DNA of 64,000 bases. Origin: Flavobacteriales bacterium (GTDB taxonomy: Bacteria; Bacteroidota; Bacteroidia; Flavobacteriales_F; PHOS-HE28). The stretch is taken from the NCBI GenBank assembly GCA_016710685.1, contig JADJVC010000006.1:434001-498000 (forward strand), written 5' to 3'. Both the position numbers and the translations under genes were made by a program. Shown in pieces: positions 36,646 to 45,555 of this stretch (positions are counted from its first letter, which is position 1; each line of letters starts with the position of its first letter). The notes beneath the pieces were generated by a model. That model did not search any database. It was given only the letters and a program-made list of their open reading frames with translations, and was not told where the DNA came from.

Positions 36646-37289
36646 AGAATTTCATCGTCGCAACGCTACTGGCAGGTACCGCATTCAACGCTTCGGCTCA
36701 AGCCATACTGGAGCCGCCCGCTAAAACCATTGAATGCGGAAAAGTGGAGGTGACGGGTATAGTGCTTTCCCCAAAAGGCGACAACATCTTAGTGCTGCAT
36801 GATAAAGGTGCGGAGCTACGCGACCTCGAAACCGGCAAACGGCTGATGGACTTTCCCTACAACGAGGACGGAACTTCCACCGTGTACAAAGGCCTCTTCA
36901 ACGACAACGGGGAGTACGTGGTGCTTATCGGTTTTGCCGGTACCCGCGAAGTGTGGGATGTGAAAACGGGCAAACAGGACAAGATGCTGGCCCAACAAAG
37001 ATGGATTCCCGATGCCATTCGTACCCGCGAAATGGGCCTGAAGAAAGGCAACTCCGACTTTGATCGCTACTACCAGCAAACACGTGCTGAACTTGCAGAT
37101 CTGGTGGCTCATTCCGAAAAGGAGGGTGCCGTGGCCTTTACCGATGAGCACGGGAACATCCTGCAAACACTCACATTCCCAACGAACAAGGACAAGCACC
37201 ACTTGTCACCTTGCGTCTTTATGGACGGACAGTTCGTTACCGGCACGGATGATGGCCGTGTACTGTTCTACGACTTGGCCAAACCCTGA
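36642..37289 (+). CDS. Secreted WD40-like beta-propeller fragment protein
   Basis: 215 residues with a clear signal peptide (cut after ASAQ). The rest contains two or three WD40-like blades (GIVLSPKGDNILVLHDKGAELRD, YVVLIGFAGTREVWDVKTGK, GTDDGRVLFYDLAKP), too few for a closed propeller. Function unknown. Its last 22 bp overlap the convergent bcp gene on the other strand. Confidence 0.6.
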   Translation: MKNFIVATLLAGTAFNASAQAILEPPAKTIECGKVEVTGIVLSPKGDNILVLHDKGAELRDLETGKRLMDFPYNEDGTSTVYKGLFNDNGEYVVLIGFAGTREVWDVKTGKQDKMLAQQRWIPDAIRTREMGLKKGNSDFDRYYQQTRAELADLVAHSEKEGAVAFTDEHGNILQTLTFPTNKDKHHLSPCVFMDGQFVTGTDDGRVLFYDLAKP

Positions 37290-37729
37290 TCACGCAGCGC
37301 AGCCAAGGCCTCGCGCACGTGCTTTCCCGCGTTCAGCCTGCTGCTGATCACGGCCCTGATCAGGCCTTTTTCGTCGATCATAAACGTGGCGCGTTCTTTC
37401 AAGCCGAGGAACCGTTGCAGCCCGAAAGCGAGGAATGCAACATCCCCGGGATCACTGAGCAGTGTAAAGGGCAGCTTATACCGCTCCGCGAAAGCCCGGT
37501 GCGAGCTTGAGTCGTCCTCACTGATGCCAATGACCGTTGCGCCTAAAACGGAAAAAGCGCTGTGGTCGTCGCGGAACGTGCAAGCCTCCTTGGTGCATAC
37601 GGGCGTATTGTCCTTCGGGTAGAAATACAAGACCACCGGGCCATTACCGCGTAAGGCGGAAAGCCGGAACGAATTTCCGTTTTGATCCTGTAGTTCTACT
37701 TCGGGAGCCGGGTCGCCGGGTTTCAACAT
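37268..37729 (-). CDS. bcp: Thioredoxin-dependent peroxiredoxin, Bcp/PrxQ type
   Basis: 153-residue thiol peroxidase that reduces H2O2 and lipid hydroperoxides. The peroxidatic Cys is in TPVCTKEACTFRD, and the second Cys five residues on matches the resolving Cys of the BCP subgroup. VVLYFYPKDNTPVCT and ATFMIDEKG are also family blocks. The start is MLKPGDPAPEV at 37729, the normal beginning; an ATG at 37765 would add 12 residues. Convergent with and overlapping the WD40-like gene. Confidence 0.93.
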   Translation of the reverse strand: MLKPGDPAPEVELQDQNGNSFRLSALRGNGPVVLYFYPKDNTPVCTKEACTFRDDHSAFSVLGATVIGISEDDSSSHRAFAERYKLPFTLLSDPGDVAFLAFGLQRFLGLKERATFMIDEKGLIRAVISSRLNAGKHVREALAALRDQGLAKS

Positions 37730-37811
37730 AAGTGTATTGTCTATTGCCGGGATGGGCTTGCGCAAGGTAACGGTCGTGCAGCCGCTATTTTCGCGGCCTC
37801 AAAAGACACCC

Positions 37812-38321
37812 ATGGACGCCAAGCCCACCACCGCCAGTTATTCCGAGACCACCCACATCGTGTTGCCCAACGACACCAACCTGCTGGCAAACCTCTTCGG
37901 CGGGCAGTTGTTGAAATGGTTGGACATGAGCTGCGCCATCAGCGCGCACCGGCATTGCCACCGCGTAACGGTGACAGCGGCCGTGAACAACGTCAGTTTC
38001 GAGGTGCCCATCAAGCTTGGTGACATGGTGACCATCAAGGCGCATGTGAGCCGGACATTCAGCACCAGCTTGGAGATCTGGGCAGATGTGTGGACGGAGA
38101 ACCAGTTCACCGGGGAACGCATTAAGTGCAACAGCGCCATCTACACCTTCGTGGCCTTGGACGAGAATGGGAAGCCAACGAAGGTGCCGGAAGTAATTCC
38201 CGTTACGGAAGAAGAAAAAGTGCGGTTTGCTGGTGCACTTCGCCGCAGGCAATTGCGTTTGATCTTGGCCGGGAAAATGAAGCCAGAGGAGGCGAATGAG
38301 CTGAAGGCGCTCTTCGCTTGA
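37812..38321 (+). CDS. Acyl-CoA thioesterase (hotdog fold, YciA/BFIT-like)
   Basis: 169 residues. The hotdog signature is clear: THIVLPNDTNLLANLFGGQLLKW followed by MSCAISAHRHCHRVTVTAAVNNVSF, with the catalytic Asp/Asn region in NDTN and the GGQLLKWLD helix. It hydrolyses acyl-CoA; chain length cannot be told. The start at 37812 was chosen because the family match begins at once after it. It is divergent from bcp. Confidence 0.9.
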   Translation: MDAKPTTASYSETTHIVLPNDTNLLANLFGGQLLKWLDMSCAISAHRHCHRVTVTAAVNNVSFEVPIKLGDMVTIKAHVSRTFSTSLEIWADVWTENQFTGERIKCNSAIYTFVALDENGKPTKVPEVIPVTEEEKVRFAGALRRRQLRLILAGKMKPEEANELKALFA

Positions 38322-38327
38322 AGGATA

Positions 38328-38449
38328 TTTAACCGCGGAGAGCGCGGAGAACGCGGAGTAGAGAAGTAGAGCACGGCTTGTATTACGCCGACCGTTTCTA
38401 AAACTGTAGACAGAGTTCCTTTGCGTCCTCTGCTTTCTCCGCAGTTAAA
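38328..38449. repeat. Inverted pair of CGCGGAG-type intergenic repeats
   Basis: The left arm 38328-38358 (TTTAACC followed by tandem GCGGAGnnC units) and the right arm 38419-38449, read on the other strand, match at 24 of 31 positions. A copy with 29 of 31 matches to the left arm lies at 53485-53515. The 60-bp centre holds nothing recognisable. Confidence 0.7.
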
Positions 38450-38451
38450 CC

Positions 38452-39447
38452 TTACAGTACCTGCGGAGGCTCACCTTCTGCCCAAGCAACGATCTGCCCC
38501 AGATCCTGTTTCTCCATGCACCGGAAATGCCCGCGCGGGCATTGGTCGAAACCGATCTTTGAACATGGCCGGCACGAAAGGCCGAGCACCTCGCTGATGT
38601 GTGCCCGCTCCGGATGTTGTGGGATGTACGGCCCCATGCCGAACTGCGGCACCGTGTTGCCCCATACGCTCACAACATTCTTGCGGAACGCACTGGCCAC
38701 GTGCATGGCACCGCTGTCGTGGGCGATCACGCTGGTGGCTTGTCGGATCAAGGAGGCCGAACCCAGCAGGTCGTATTTGCCGGTGGTGTCGAGCGCGCGG
38801 ACACCTACGGCATTGCAGATCATGCGGCCAACGGCTTGGTCGCCCGGCCCACCGATGATCACCATAGGGCCTTTCAGCTTGACGGCCAGTTCAACCAATT
38901 TGTGTGGTGGCAGGCGCTTGGTGAAATGCCCAGCACCGATGCACAGGGCGATATAACCGTTGTGATGGGTCGCAGGCAATGAGGCCAGATCGACTTCTTT
39001 CTCCTTCGGGATGAAAAGGTCCAGCCCCTGGCCGTCGTTTTTCACGCCCAAATGCTCCACTGTGCTGAGGTAGCGGTCCACGATGTGGATGGGTGGCAGC
39101 TTGTCCTTTTTGAAATTCACCAAGAGCCACTTTTCGCGGTTCAGCTTGGGAAAGCTCTTGGAAGGTACGCCTAATGCCATTTTCACACGGCGCGTGCGGA
39201 CGTTGTTGTGCAGGTCCACCACGAGGTCGAACTTTTCCTTCTTCAACGCGGACAGCACGTTGCGGAGGTCTTCGCCGAGCAGATGCACACGATCCACGTA
39301 GGGCGAGCTTATCACCAACGAACCGAATGCTTCCTTCGTAAGAAAATGCACTTCCGCGCCGGGCACTTGTTGCTTCAGGCTACGCAGCACAGGTGAGGTG
39401 AGAATGATATCACCGATGGAGCTAAAACGGATAACTAAGACTTTCAT
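38452..39447 (-). CDS. Glycosyltransferase family 9 (heptosyltransferase-like)
   Basis: 331 residues, GT-B fold. Begins KVLVIRFSSIGDIILTSPVLRSLKQ, the hallmark of ADP-heptose:LPS heptosyltransferases, and continues with VDLHNNVRTRR, GAGHFTKRLPPHKLVEL and SVIAHDSGAMHVASAF. It probably extends the LPS inner core, in keeping with kdsB nearby. The start at 39447 (MKVLV) is preferred; upstream codons extend the frame without homology. Divergent from tatD. Confidence 0.9.
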   Translation of the reverse strand: MKVLVIRFSSIGDIILTSPVLRSLKQQVPGAEVHFLTKEAFGSLVISSPYVDRVHLLGEDLRNVLSALKKEKFDLVVDLHNNVRTRRVKMALGVPSKSFPKLNREKWLLVNFKKDKLPPIHIVDRYLSTVEHLGVKNDGQGLDLFIPKEKEVDLASLPATHHNGYIALCIGAGHFTKRLPPHKLVELAVKLKGPMVIIGGPGDQAVGRMICNAVGVRALDTTGKYDLLGSASLIRQATSVIAHDSGAMHVASAFRKNVVSVWGNTVPQFGMGPYIPQHPERAHISEVLGLSCRPCSKIGFDQCPRGHFRCMEKQDLGQIVAWAEGEPPQVL

Positions 39448-39562
39448 GGCAAGCCGCGAAAAATTTGGCGTAGTTGTTGCGGACCGCGAAAGTAGCCGAC
39501 ACGGTAGCTTACCTTGTTCTGAAAGCCTCACATTTGCAGCATTCCGCCGTTTGGAACCCGAC

Positions 39563-40330
39563 ATGTACATCGACACGCACGCCCACCTCTACCACAAACA
39601 GTTTGACAACGACCGCGCCGAAATGGTGCAACGCGCCTTGGATGCGGGTGTCCGCAAGCTTTTCCTCCCGAACATCGATAGCACCAGCGTGGAAGCGATG
39701 CATGCGCTGTGCGATGAGCATCCGGAAATCTGCTTTCCCATGATGGGCCTGCATCCATGCTCGGTGGGCGAGGACCCGAGCCGTGACCTTGCCGAAGTGG
39801 AACGTTTGCTGGCAACTGGGCGCTACTGGGCCGTGGGCGAGATCGGCATCGATCTGCATTGGGACAAGACCTGGCTCACGCAGCAACAAGACGCTTTCCG
39901 CCAGCAAGTGCGCTGGGCTAAGGAACTTGCGTTGCCCGTGGTGATCCATTGCCGCGAGAGCTTCGAGGAAACGATCGCCGTCATCGAGGAAGAAAAAGAC
40001 GAGCGCCTAACGGGCGTTTTCCATTGCTTCACAGGCTCGGCGGAAGAGGCGCGGCGCATCATCCAAGTCGGTGGATTCATGCTGGGCATCGGTGGCGTGA
40101 TCACCTTCCCGAAAGGCGGCCTCGCAGAGACCATGGCCGAAGTTGGTGCCGCGCATTGCGTGCTGGAGACCGATGCACCTTACTTAGCTCCGGTGCCCAA
40201 CCGCGGCAAGCGGAACGAAAGCAGCTACATCCCGGTGATCGCCGAAGCTTTGGCCAATGCCGTGGGCCTTTCCGTGGAAGAAGTGGCCCGCATCACCACC
40301 GCAAACGCTGAACTCCTTTTCGCTGAATGA
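39563..40330 (+). CDS. TatD-family metal-dependent hydrolase
   Basis: 255 residues, TIM-barrel nuclease family. Metal ligands DTHAHL at the N-terminus, GEIGIDLHWD (Glu), VIHCRES (His), GVFHCFTGS (His) and ETDAPYLAP (Asp) are all present. TatD proteins act as 3'-5' DNases or on other phosphoesters. The start is MYIDTHAHL at 39563, the standard TatD start. It overlaps ansA by ATGA. Confidence 0.93.
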   Translation: MYIDTHAHLYHKQFDNDRAEMVQRALDAGVRKLFLPNIDSTSVEAMHALCDEHPEICFPMMGLHPCSVGEDPSRDLAEVERLLATGRYWAVGEIGIDLHWDKTWLTQQQDAFRQQVRWAKELALPVVIHCRESFEETIAVIEEEKDERLTGVFHCFTGSAEEARRIIQVGGFMLGIGGVITFPKGGLAETMAEVGAAHCVLETDAPYLAPVPNRGKRNESSYIPVIAEALANAVGLSVEEVARITTANAELLFAE

Positions 40331-41355
40331 GCAAGCCAAAGGTTCTATTGATCTACACCGGCGGAACCATCGGCATGGTGGCCGATGCGCGCAGTGGCAC
40401 CCTTCAAGCCATGGACCTGGACCACTTGGAAGAGCAAGTGCCGGAGCTGGCACGCATGGGCATCACGCTGGAAACAGTGAGCTTCGGCACACCCATCGAC
40501 AGCAGTGACATGCACCCGCCGCAGTGGGTGCGTATCGCGGAAACCATCGGCCAGCGCTACGCGGAATTCGACGGCTTTGTAGTGTTGCACGGCAGCGATA
40601 CCATGGCGTACACGGCCAGCGCGCTCAGCTTTTTACTGGAGAATTTGGCGAAGCCCGTTATCCTCACCGGGAGCCAGCTTCCGCTGGGCACCATCCGTAC
40701 GGACGGTAAGGAAAACCTGCTAACGGCCATCGAGATCGCCGCGGCAAAGGAGAACGGCGAGCCGAAAGTGGCGGAGGTGGCTATCTACTTTGAGTACAGC
40801 CTTTATCGTGGAAATCGCACGGTGAAGGTGCATGCGGAGCGTTTCGAGGCTTTCCGATCGCCCAACTGGCCCGTGCTGGCCGAAGCGGGCGTCCACATCC
40901 GCTATGACCAAGCCGCGCTTTTACCCCGGCGCACTGGCGCGCTCCGTGTGCATACACGCATGGACGACGGCATCGGCGTAATTCGCCTGTTCCCCGGCAT
41001 CCGAGCCTCGTGGGTGAAGGCGCTGCTAAGCGACACCGGCCTGAAAGCCGCCGTGCTCACCACTTTCGGCAGCGGCAACGGCCCTACGGACAAAGAATTT
41101 CTGGAAGTGCTGCGGGAAGCACGCCAACGCGGCATCGTATTGGTGAACGTGACCCAATGCGTGGGCGGGCGCGTGGATCAAGGCCGCTACGAGACCAGTC
41201 GGGCTTTCGCCGAAATGGGCGTTGTAAGCGGAATGGACATGACCACCGAGGCCGCCATCACCAAATTGATGTTCCTGTTGGGACAGAAAATGGGGCCGGA
41301 AGAGGTGATGCGGGCGATGGGGGAAGCGCTATGTGGCGAAATTGCCGTTCAGTAA
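40327..41355 (+). CDS. ansA: Type I (cytoplasmic) L-asparaginase
   Basis: Hydrolyses asparagine to aspartate and ammonia. 342 residues without signal peptide. Both catalytic Thr regions are present, YTGGTIGM near residue 11 and VVLHGSDTMAYTAS near residue 90, plus LTGSQLPLGTIRTDGKENL and GMDMTTEAAITKL near the C-terminus. Coupled to tatD by overlapping start and stop codons. Confidence 0.94.
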   Translation: MSKPKVLLIYTGGTIGMVADARSGTLQAMDLDHLEEQVPELARMGITLETVSFGTPIDSSDMHPPQWVRIAETIGQRYAEFDGFVVLHGSDTMAYTASALSFLLENLAKPVILTGSQLPLGTIRTDGKENLLTAIEIAAAKENGEPKVAEVAIYFEYSLYRGNRTVKVHAERFEAFRSPNWPVLAEAGVHIRYDQAALLPRRTGALRVHTRMDDGIGVIRLFPGIRASWVKALLSDTGLKAAVLTTFGSGNGPTDKEFLEVLREARQRGIVLVNVTQCVGGRVDQGRYETSRAFAEMGVVSGMDMTTEAAITKLMFLLGQKMGPEEVMRAMGEALCGEIAVQ

Positions 41356-41404
41356 GGCGTGGCCTTGTTACATTCGCGGCCCGCATTCCCGAATGCGGAT
41401 GTTT

Positions 41405-41492
41405 GGAGAAGTGGCCGAGTGGTTTAAGGCGCACGCCTGGAAAGTGTGTTTACTGAAAGGTAACGGGGGTTCGAATCCCTCCTTCTCCGCCA
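41405..41492 (+). tRNA. tRNA-Ser (anticodon GGA)
   Basis: Acceptor arms GGAGAAG (41405-41411) and CTTCTCC (41482-41488) pair fully, followed by a G discriminator and an encoded CCA (41490-41492). The anticodon loop CTGGAAA places GGA at 41439-41441. The long variable arm and the TTCGAAT T-loop fit a type II serine tRNA reading UCC/UCU. Confidence 0.97.
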
Positions 41493-41513
41493 ACACTGCC
41501 CGCGCAGCGGGCG

Positions 41514-41573
41514 GTCCCAAACAAAAAAGTTGGTGCGGAGCTTGCTCCAAGCACCAACTTTTTTGTTTGGGAC
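41514..41573 (+). terminator. Large hairpin behind tRNA-Ser
   Basis: Two exact 23-bp arms (41514-41536 and 41551-41573) enclose 14 nt that themselves contain GGAGC-TT-GCTCC. The right arm contains a T6 run. This is the likely tRNA transcript terminator, though far longer than needed. Confidence 0.75.
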
Positions 41574-41595
41574 CAAAGGCCGCGAAGCGGCCGCA

Positions 41596-41746
41596 GCGTT
41601 GAAGCCACCCCCTCAGGGATAGCGCGCTTCGCGCAATCCCTTCCACGAGTTATTCTGCTGAGCTTGCTCAAAGCAATTTTCAGGGATTGAATGTTCAGGG
41701 CCGCGTTGAAGCCTCCCCTTTAGGGATAGCGCGCTTCGCGCAATCC
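41596..41746. repeat. 44-bp direct repeat with internal hairpin, two copies
   Basis: Copies 41596-41639 and 41703-41746 match at 41 of 44 positions, 107 bp apart. Each contains a hairpin GGAT-A-GCGCG-CTT-CGCGC-A-ATCC. The whole 41493-41814 spacer has no gene and is packed with such stem-loops, resembling a REP/BIME-like cluster. Confidence 0.75.
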
Positions 41747-41814
41747 TTAGGGGACATTCAGTGGAGTCGCCTAACCCGTACTTTCAGACGTAGCGGCAGC
41801 CTAAATTGCCCTCC

Positions 41815-44238
41815 GTGAGGTATCTGCTTTTTATTGTGCTCTTGCTAAGCGCTGTCCATCTCCAAGGCCAACGCGCGCATGTGCGTGCCCGCTCTGTCAC
41901 GCCGCATGGCGATGTTACGCGACCTCGCCATGCTCGATAGCGCCTTGTTGATTCTTGGTCAACCCTCTCTGGAGCGGCGGCGCGGCTGCTGGAGTTGGAG
42001 GGTGAACAGTATTATCGGCTTAGTGATATTGGGGAAGCCAATCGGAACTGGAACGAGGCCCTCTCACTGCGCCAGCAGCTCTTTGGGGACAGCTCCGCAG
42101 AGGCCGGAGTGGGCTATGCTTATCAAGCACGCTATCACGCTTACATGGCGGGCCCCCAGCTCGACCATCGGTCAGTTGCCTTTACCGAAGCCTCACGGGC
42201 CAAACATCTAATTGGATTACGAAAGGATGTCGTAAAGACCGATGAACGCATTTTCGTGCTCCGTGAATTTGCAAACGCCTACAAGCTCCTCTATGTGGTG
42301 GCTAAACAGGATCCAGGTGACGGGTACCAGCGCTCGCGATCCTTTTTCAACGATGCATTACGCATTGCTGAGCAAACAAAGGATACCCTGTGGATTGCAC
42401 AGATCACACATGACATCGGCAACACCTTCACCGATCAGGTAATTCGGCAGGGCCTTCCCACTACCACCATCGAGCTCCGCATCCTCGTGGACAGTGCCTT
42501 GATGCACTACCAGCGGTCAATGGACCTGTTGACCGCTTTTGGCCAAGGTTCTTCCGAAGCGATGATGACCGAACACCTCACTACGGCCTTGTTGTACAAG
42601 GCAGCCTACGGCGAGGATAGTTTGCAGAACACCATTGGGGCTTACGACCAAGCGTTGCTCAACATGCTGGCGCCGTACGACGGGGACAGGCAGCAAGATC
42701 CACTGGACTTCGAACCGAGGCTTACGAACAAAGCCCAAATGGTTGAGCTGCTTTACCTGCGTGCGCTCTCCATTGCCGATCCATCCCAGGAGCAGAGGGA
42801 TACGCTGCGCATGCGACTGGCGCTAAGAAGCCTCGAAGCGGCGGTGCCTTATTGGCAGGCCATGTTGCGCGATTACCGCAGCCGGGACTTGCAGAATGTA
42901 TTCGGGAGTTACAGTCATTTCCCGTTCCGCTATGGTACGCACCTTTCCGCAGAACTTTATAGCCTCACCGGCGATCGTGCCCGTTTGCAACAAGCATTGG
43001 ATTGGTACGATCTGGACCGCGGTGCCTTGGAGCAACGTGATCTGCTGCGCTCCGGTGCGGCCTCTGTGGAAGCAGCCATTGATCTGGAGAACAACGGACC
43101 TTCCCAACTTCCTGAAGGCACGATCCTCGTTGCATTCCATAGCTATCCATGGCTCATGGCCATAGTGATGGACCACACAGGCACCCGCATCATTCAGCCC
43201 GGAGGCAAAGAGTTGATCGGTGTTGAACTGGTAAAGCTTGGCACTGCCCTTCGCCGTGCAATGAAGGAGGGAAATGTGGAGGATTATCGACGCACCGCCA
43301 ATGCTCTTTATGTGCATACGTTGAAGGATGTTCTTGAAGGAGAAAAAGTGAAGGAACTGATCATTATTCCTGATGGTTCGATGGCCCTTCTACCGTTCGA
43401 GGCGCTGGTGACTGATACGACGACAGGAAGGAACTGGGGTGATCTGCCGTACCTGTGCAGCCGCACAACAGTGCGCTACGCGCGAACTATACGGGAAGCC
43501 TTACGGCCAGCGGTCACGCTTGCCGATGGTGATTTAAACTATACGGTAACGGATGTGCCAGGCCTTTCCCATCTGCCTTTTGCGACCAGTCTTGTACATC
43601 GGCAAGAAGAGCGCGCGGGTATCCCGCTTTCCGCCGCACCGCTCACGTGTGCCCGGCTGGGTACATTGATGCATAGAGAAGCCGCGCTGCACATCGCCAC
43701 GCATGCCGATGCCTTGGAAAAACCGGACGCTGTTCCTCGTCTGCTTCTGGCGGATGGCGCTCTTACGATCAACGACATCGACAGTATTGGATGCACGGCA
43801 CCGTTGGTGGTGCTGAGTACCTGCTCCAGTGCTGAAGGGCGGGTCTTTATAGGTGAAGGGGTAATGAGCCTCGGTAATGCGTTTCTGCGCAGCGGGGCAC
43901 AGGCCGTGGTGCGGACGCTTTGGCCCGTTGATGATCAGGCCACAAGTGAAGTGCTGGAACGGATGTACGGCTACATGGATGAGGGGCGAACTGTTAGTAA
44001 TGCCCTATCGGCGGCGAAAGCTGACTATTTGCGCCAGCATGCGGATGGTGCGTTGGCCAATCCTTTCTACTGGGCCGGTATCGTGACCACTGGCGTGGAG
44101 GTACGGCCAGCTCCAAGGAAAACTTCGGCCCGACCCTATTGGTGGATGGGCGGAGCATGCATCGCCGCGATCGGCGCAGGGGCCGGCTATAGGCGGCGAA
44201 GGCGTTCCAAAAGCTCCTCCGCGCGCCCGGAAAGTTGA
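41815..44238 (+). CDS. Exported TPR-CHAT domain protease (two compensating frameshifts as sequenced)
   Basis: Reconstructed to about 807 residues. A GTG at 41815 opens a clean signal peptide (hydrophobic YLLFIVLLLSAV, cut after LQGQ). The frame then meets TAG at 41938, but dropping one C near 41887-41889 gives a helical stretch (RRMAMLRDLAMLDSALLILG), and adding one G near 41971 rejoins the long frame at AAARLLELEGEQYY. From there it is open to 44238. Degenerate TPR-type helices fill the first two thirds, and the last third is a CHAT (caspase-like) domain with His at about 630 (LHIATHA) and Cys at about 670 (VVLSTCSSAEG). A single TM (MGGACIAAIGAGAG) and a basic tail end the protein, so the protease domain should face the periplasm. 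It is convergent with, and overlaps by 52 bp, the TPR membrane protein gene. Confidence 0.82.
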
Positions 44239-44921
44239 GCATCGGTGCCTGCCGCCACGCGCTGAAGCAACACGCGCGCCTGTTCCGTTTTGTTCTCTTG
44301 CAGTGCGCATATCGCGCCGCGGTACATCGCCCGCAGGGCAAAAACAGAACTATCGGGAACTTGGTAATAGGCCGCTATGGCCTGCTGGTATTTTTTCTCG
44401 CGGTCCAATACCACACCGGTGAAATACAATAGCGTGTCATTGGCCGGGGCTTGAAGTAGGGCTTGACCAAGTAATAGATCGGCCGTGGCGTAGTCGTCCT
44501 GTTTGTAGGCGTTCATGATAGCGTCCAGCACGCGGGGATCGTTACCCATCAGCACAGGCAAACCTTCTTCTCGTATCGCATAATGCTTGGCCAATGCTTG
44601 TGGTGTTTCGCGCGGCATCAGCCACCAGCCCAATCCACCGAGCAACACCACGGCTGCTGCTGCCCACCACCATTTGCGCCATGTTGCCGAAATGCCGCTT
44701 TTGTTCATCTCAGCATCGGTAACGCTAAGTTCCTTGCGTAGTCGTTCCACGCCCAGCTCCTTCAGCGCGGTGATGGTGGATCGCACAGCGGCGAGGTCAA
44801 CCTGCATCGCTGGGTCCTTGGCCACATCCTGCTCGAAGGAAGCGCGTTCAACCACGTCCATGTCGTTCTCCACGTACCGGATGGCGCGTTCCATGGTGGG
44901 GTCGTTGTCCTGTTCTTCCAT
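44187..44921 (-). CDS. Single-span membrane protein with TPR-like repeats (possible anti-sigma or regulatory partner)
   Basis: 244 residues. The N-terminal 90 residues are acidic and helical (ERAIRYVENDMDVVERASFEQDV), similar in length and style to anti-sigma N-termini in Bacteroidota. A TM lies at about 85-103 (WWWAAAAVVLLGGLGWWL), and the periplasmic part carries TPR-like helices (DYATADLLLGQALLQAP, DTLLYFTGVVLDREKKYQQAIAAYY). It shares its start base position with the end of the sigma-factor gene (ATG at 44919-44921), so the two form an operon. A regulatory link is inferred. Its last 52 bp overlap the CHAT gene on the other strand. Confidence 0.7.
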   Translation of the reverse strand: MEEQDNDPTMERAIRYVENDMDVVERASFEQDVAKDPAMQVDLAAVRSTITALKELGVERLRKELSVTDAEMNKSGISATWRKWWWAAAAVVLLGGLGWWLMPRETPQALAKHYAIREEGLPVLMGNDPRVLDAIMNAYKQDDYATADLLLGQALLQAPANDTLLYFTGVVLDREKKYQQAIAAYYQVPDSSVFALRAMYRGAICALQENKTEQARVLLQRVAAGTDAQLSGRAEELLERLRRL

Positions 44922-45482
44922 TACAGAACAAGCATTTTAACCACGCGCACCAATGCGATCAAGCGTTGCAGCGCGTAGTGTTTTTTCTTTTTAGCCACGT
45001 TGCGGTTCTTCAGTCCCATGGCCTCGGCCACGGCATCCATGTCGTTTCCTTCCAGGTAATAGAGCTCCAGCACGCGCCGGTCTTCCGGTTTCATCTCTGC
45101 CAAGCGTTGGCGAACCAATTCCGCCGTGGCTTCTTTTTCCTGCCCGTCCATACCATTGGTACCCAAATCCAATCCATGGATACCATCGAGGTCATCGGGG
45201 AGCGCATCCTGCTTCCGCAAAACACGCATGCGGTTGAGCAATTGGTTCTTGCCCACGGCGAACAAGTAGGTCCGCACCGAGCAGTTCAACTCCGCCAGTC
45301 CACCGTCGTTCAATTTTCGGTAGAGCACGATCACAGCCTCTTGGAAGGCATCGTGCGCTTCCTCATCCTCTACGTGGTAACGCTGTTGTGCCCACCTGCA
45401 CAAAGGGGTTCCGATGCTCCTTGTACAGGGCACGGTACCAAGCATGTTCGGTGTGAGCGGTGGGTTGGAGGGTGGGCTCCAT
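44921..45482 (-). CDS. RNA polymerase sigma-70 factor, ECF type (one frameshift as sequenced)
   Basis: Reconstructed to 186 residues from the ATG at 45480-45482 (MEPTLQPTAHTEHAWYRALY). The start frame reads AWYRALYKEHRNPFVQ and then leaves frame at 45391-45397; removing one base rejoins WAQQRYHVEDEEAHDAFQEA, which is the expected sigma region 2. Region 2 continues VIVLYRKLND...CSVRTYLFAVGKNQLLNRMR, and region 4 is EMKPEDRRVLELYYLEGNDMDAVAEAMGLKNRNVAKKKKHYALQ in sense, with its helix-turn-helix. ECF sigma factors direct transcription in response to envelope signals, often with a membrane partner encoded next door, here the TPR protein. Confidence 0.83.
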
Positions 45483-45555
45483 TCAGGGTGACAAGGTAGG
45501 GGTGGTATCCTTTTGGGGGTAATGCGATTAATGGAAACAACAGAGCGACTTGAAA

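Noticed and set aside
41405..41492. tRNA-Ser as an integration site of a mobile element
   Set aside because: No integrase nearby, and no duplicated tRNA 3' end was seen downstream.
41368..41671. Minus-strand open frames across the tRNA containing EGGIRTPVTFQ-like peptides
   Set aside because: Well-known artefact of translating a tRNA-Ser gene in reverse; no independent support.
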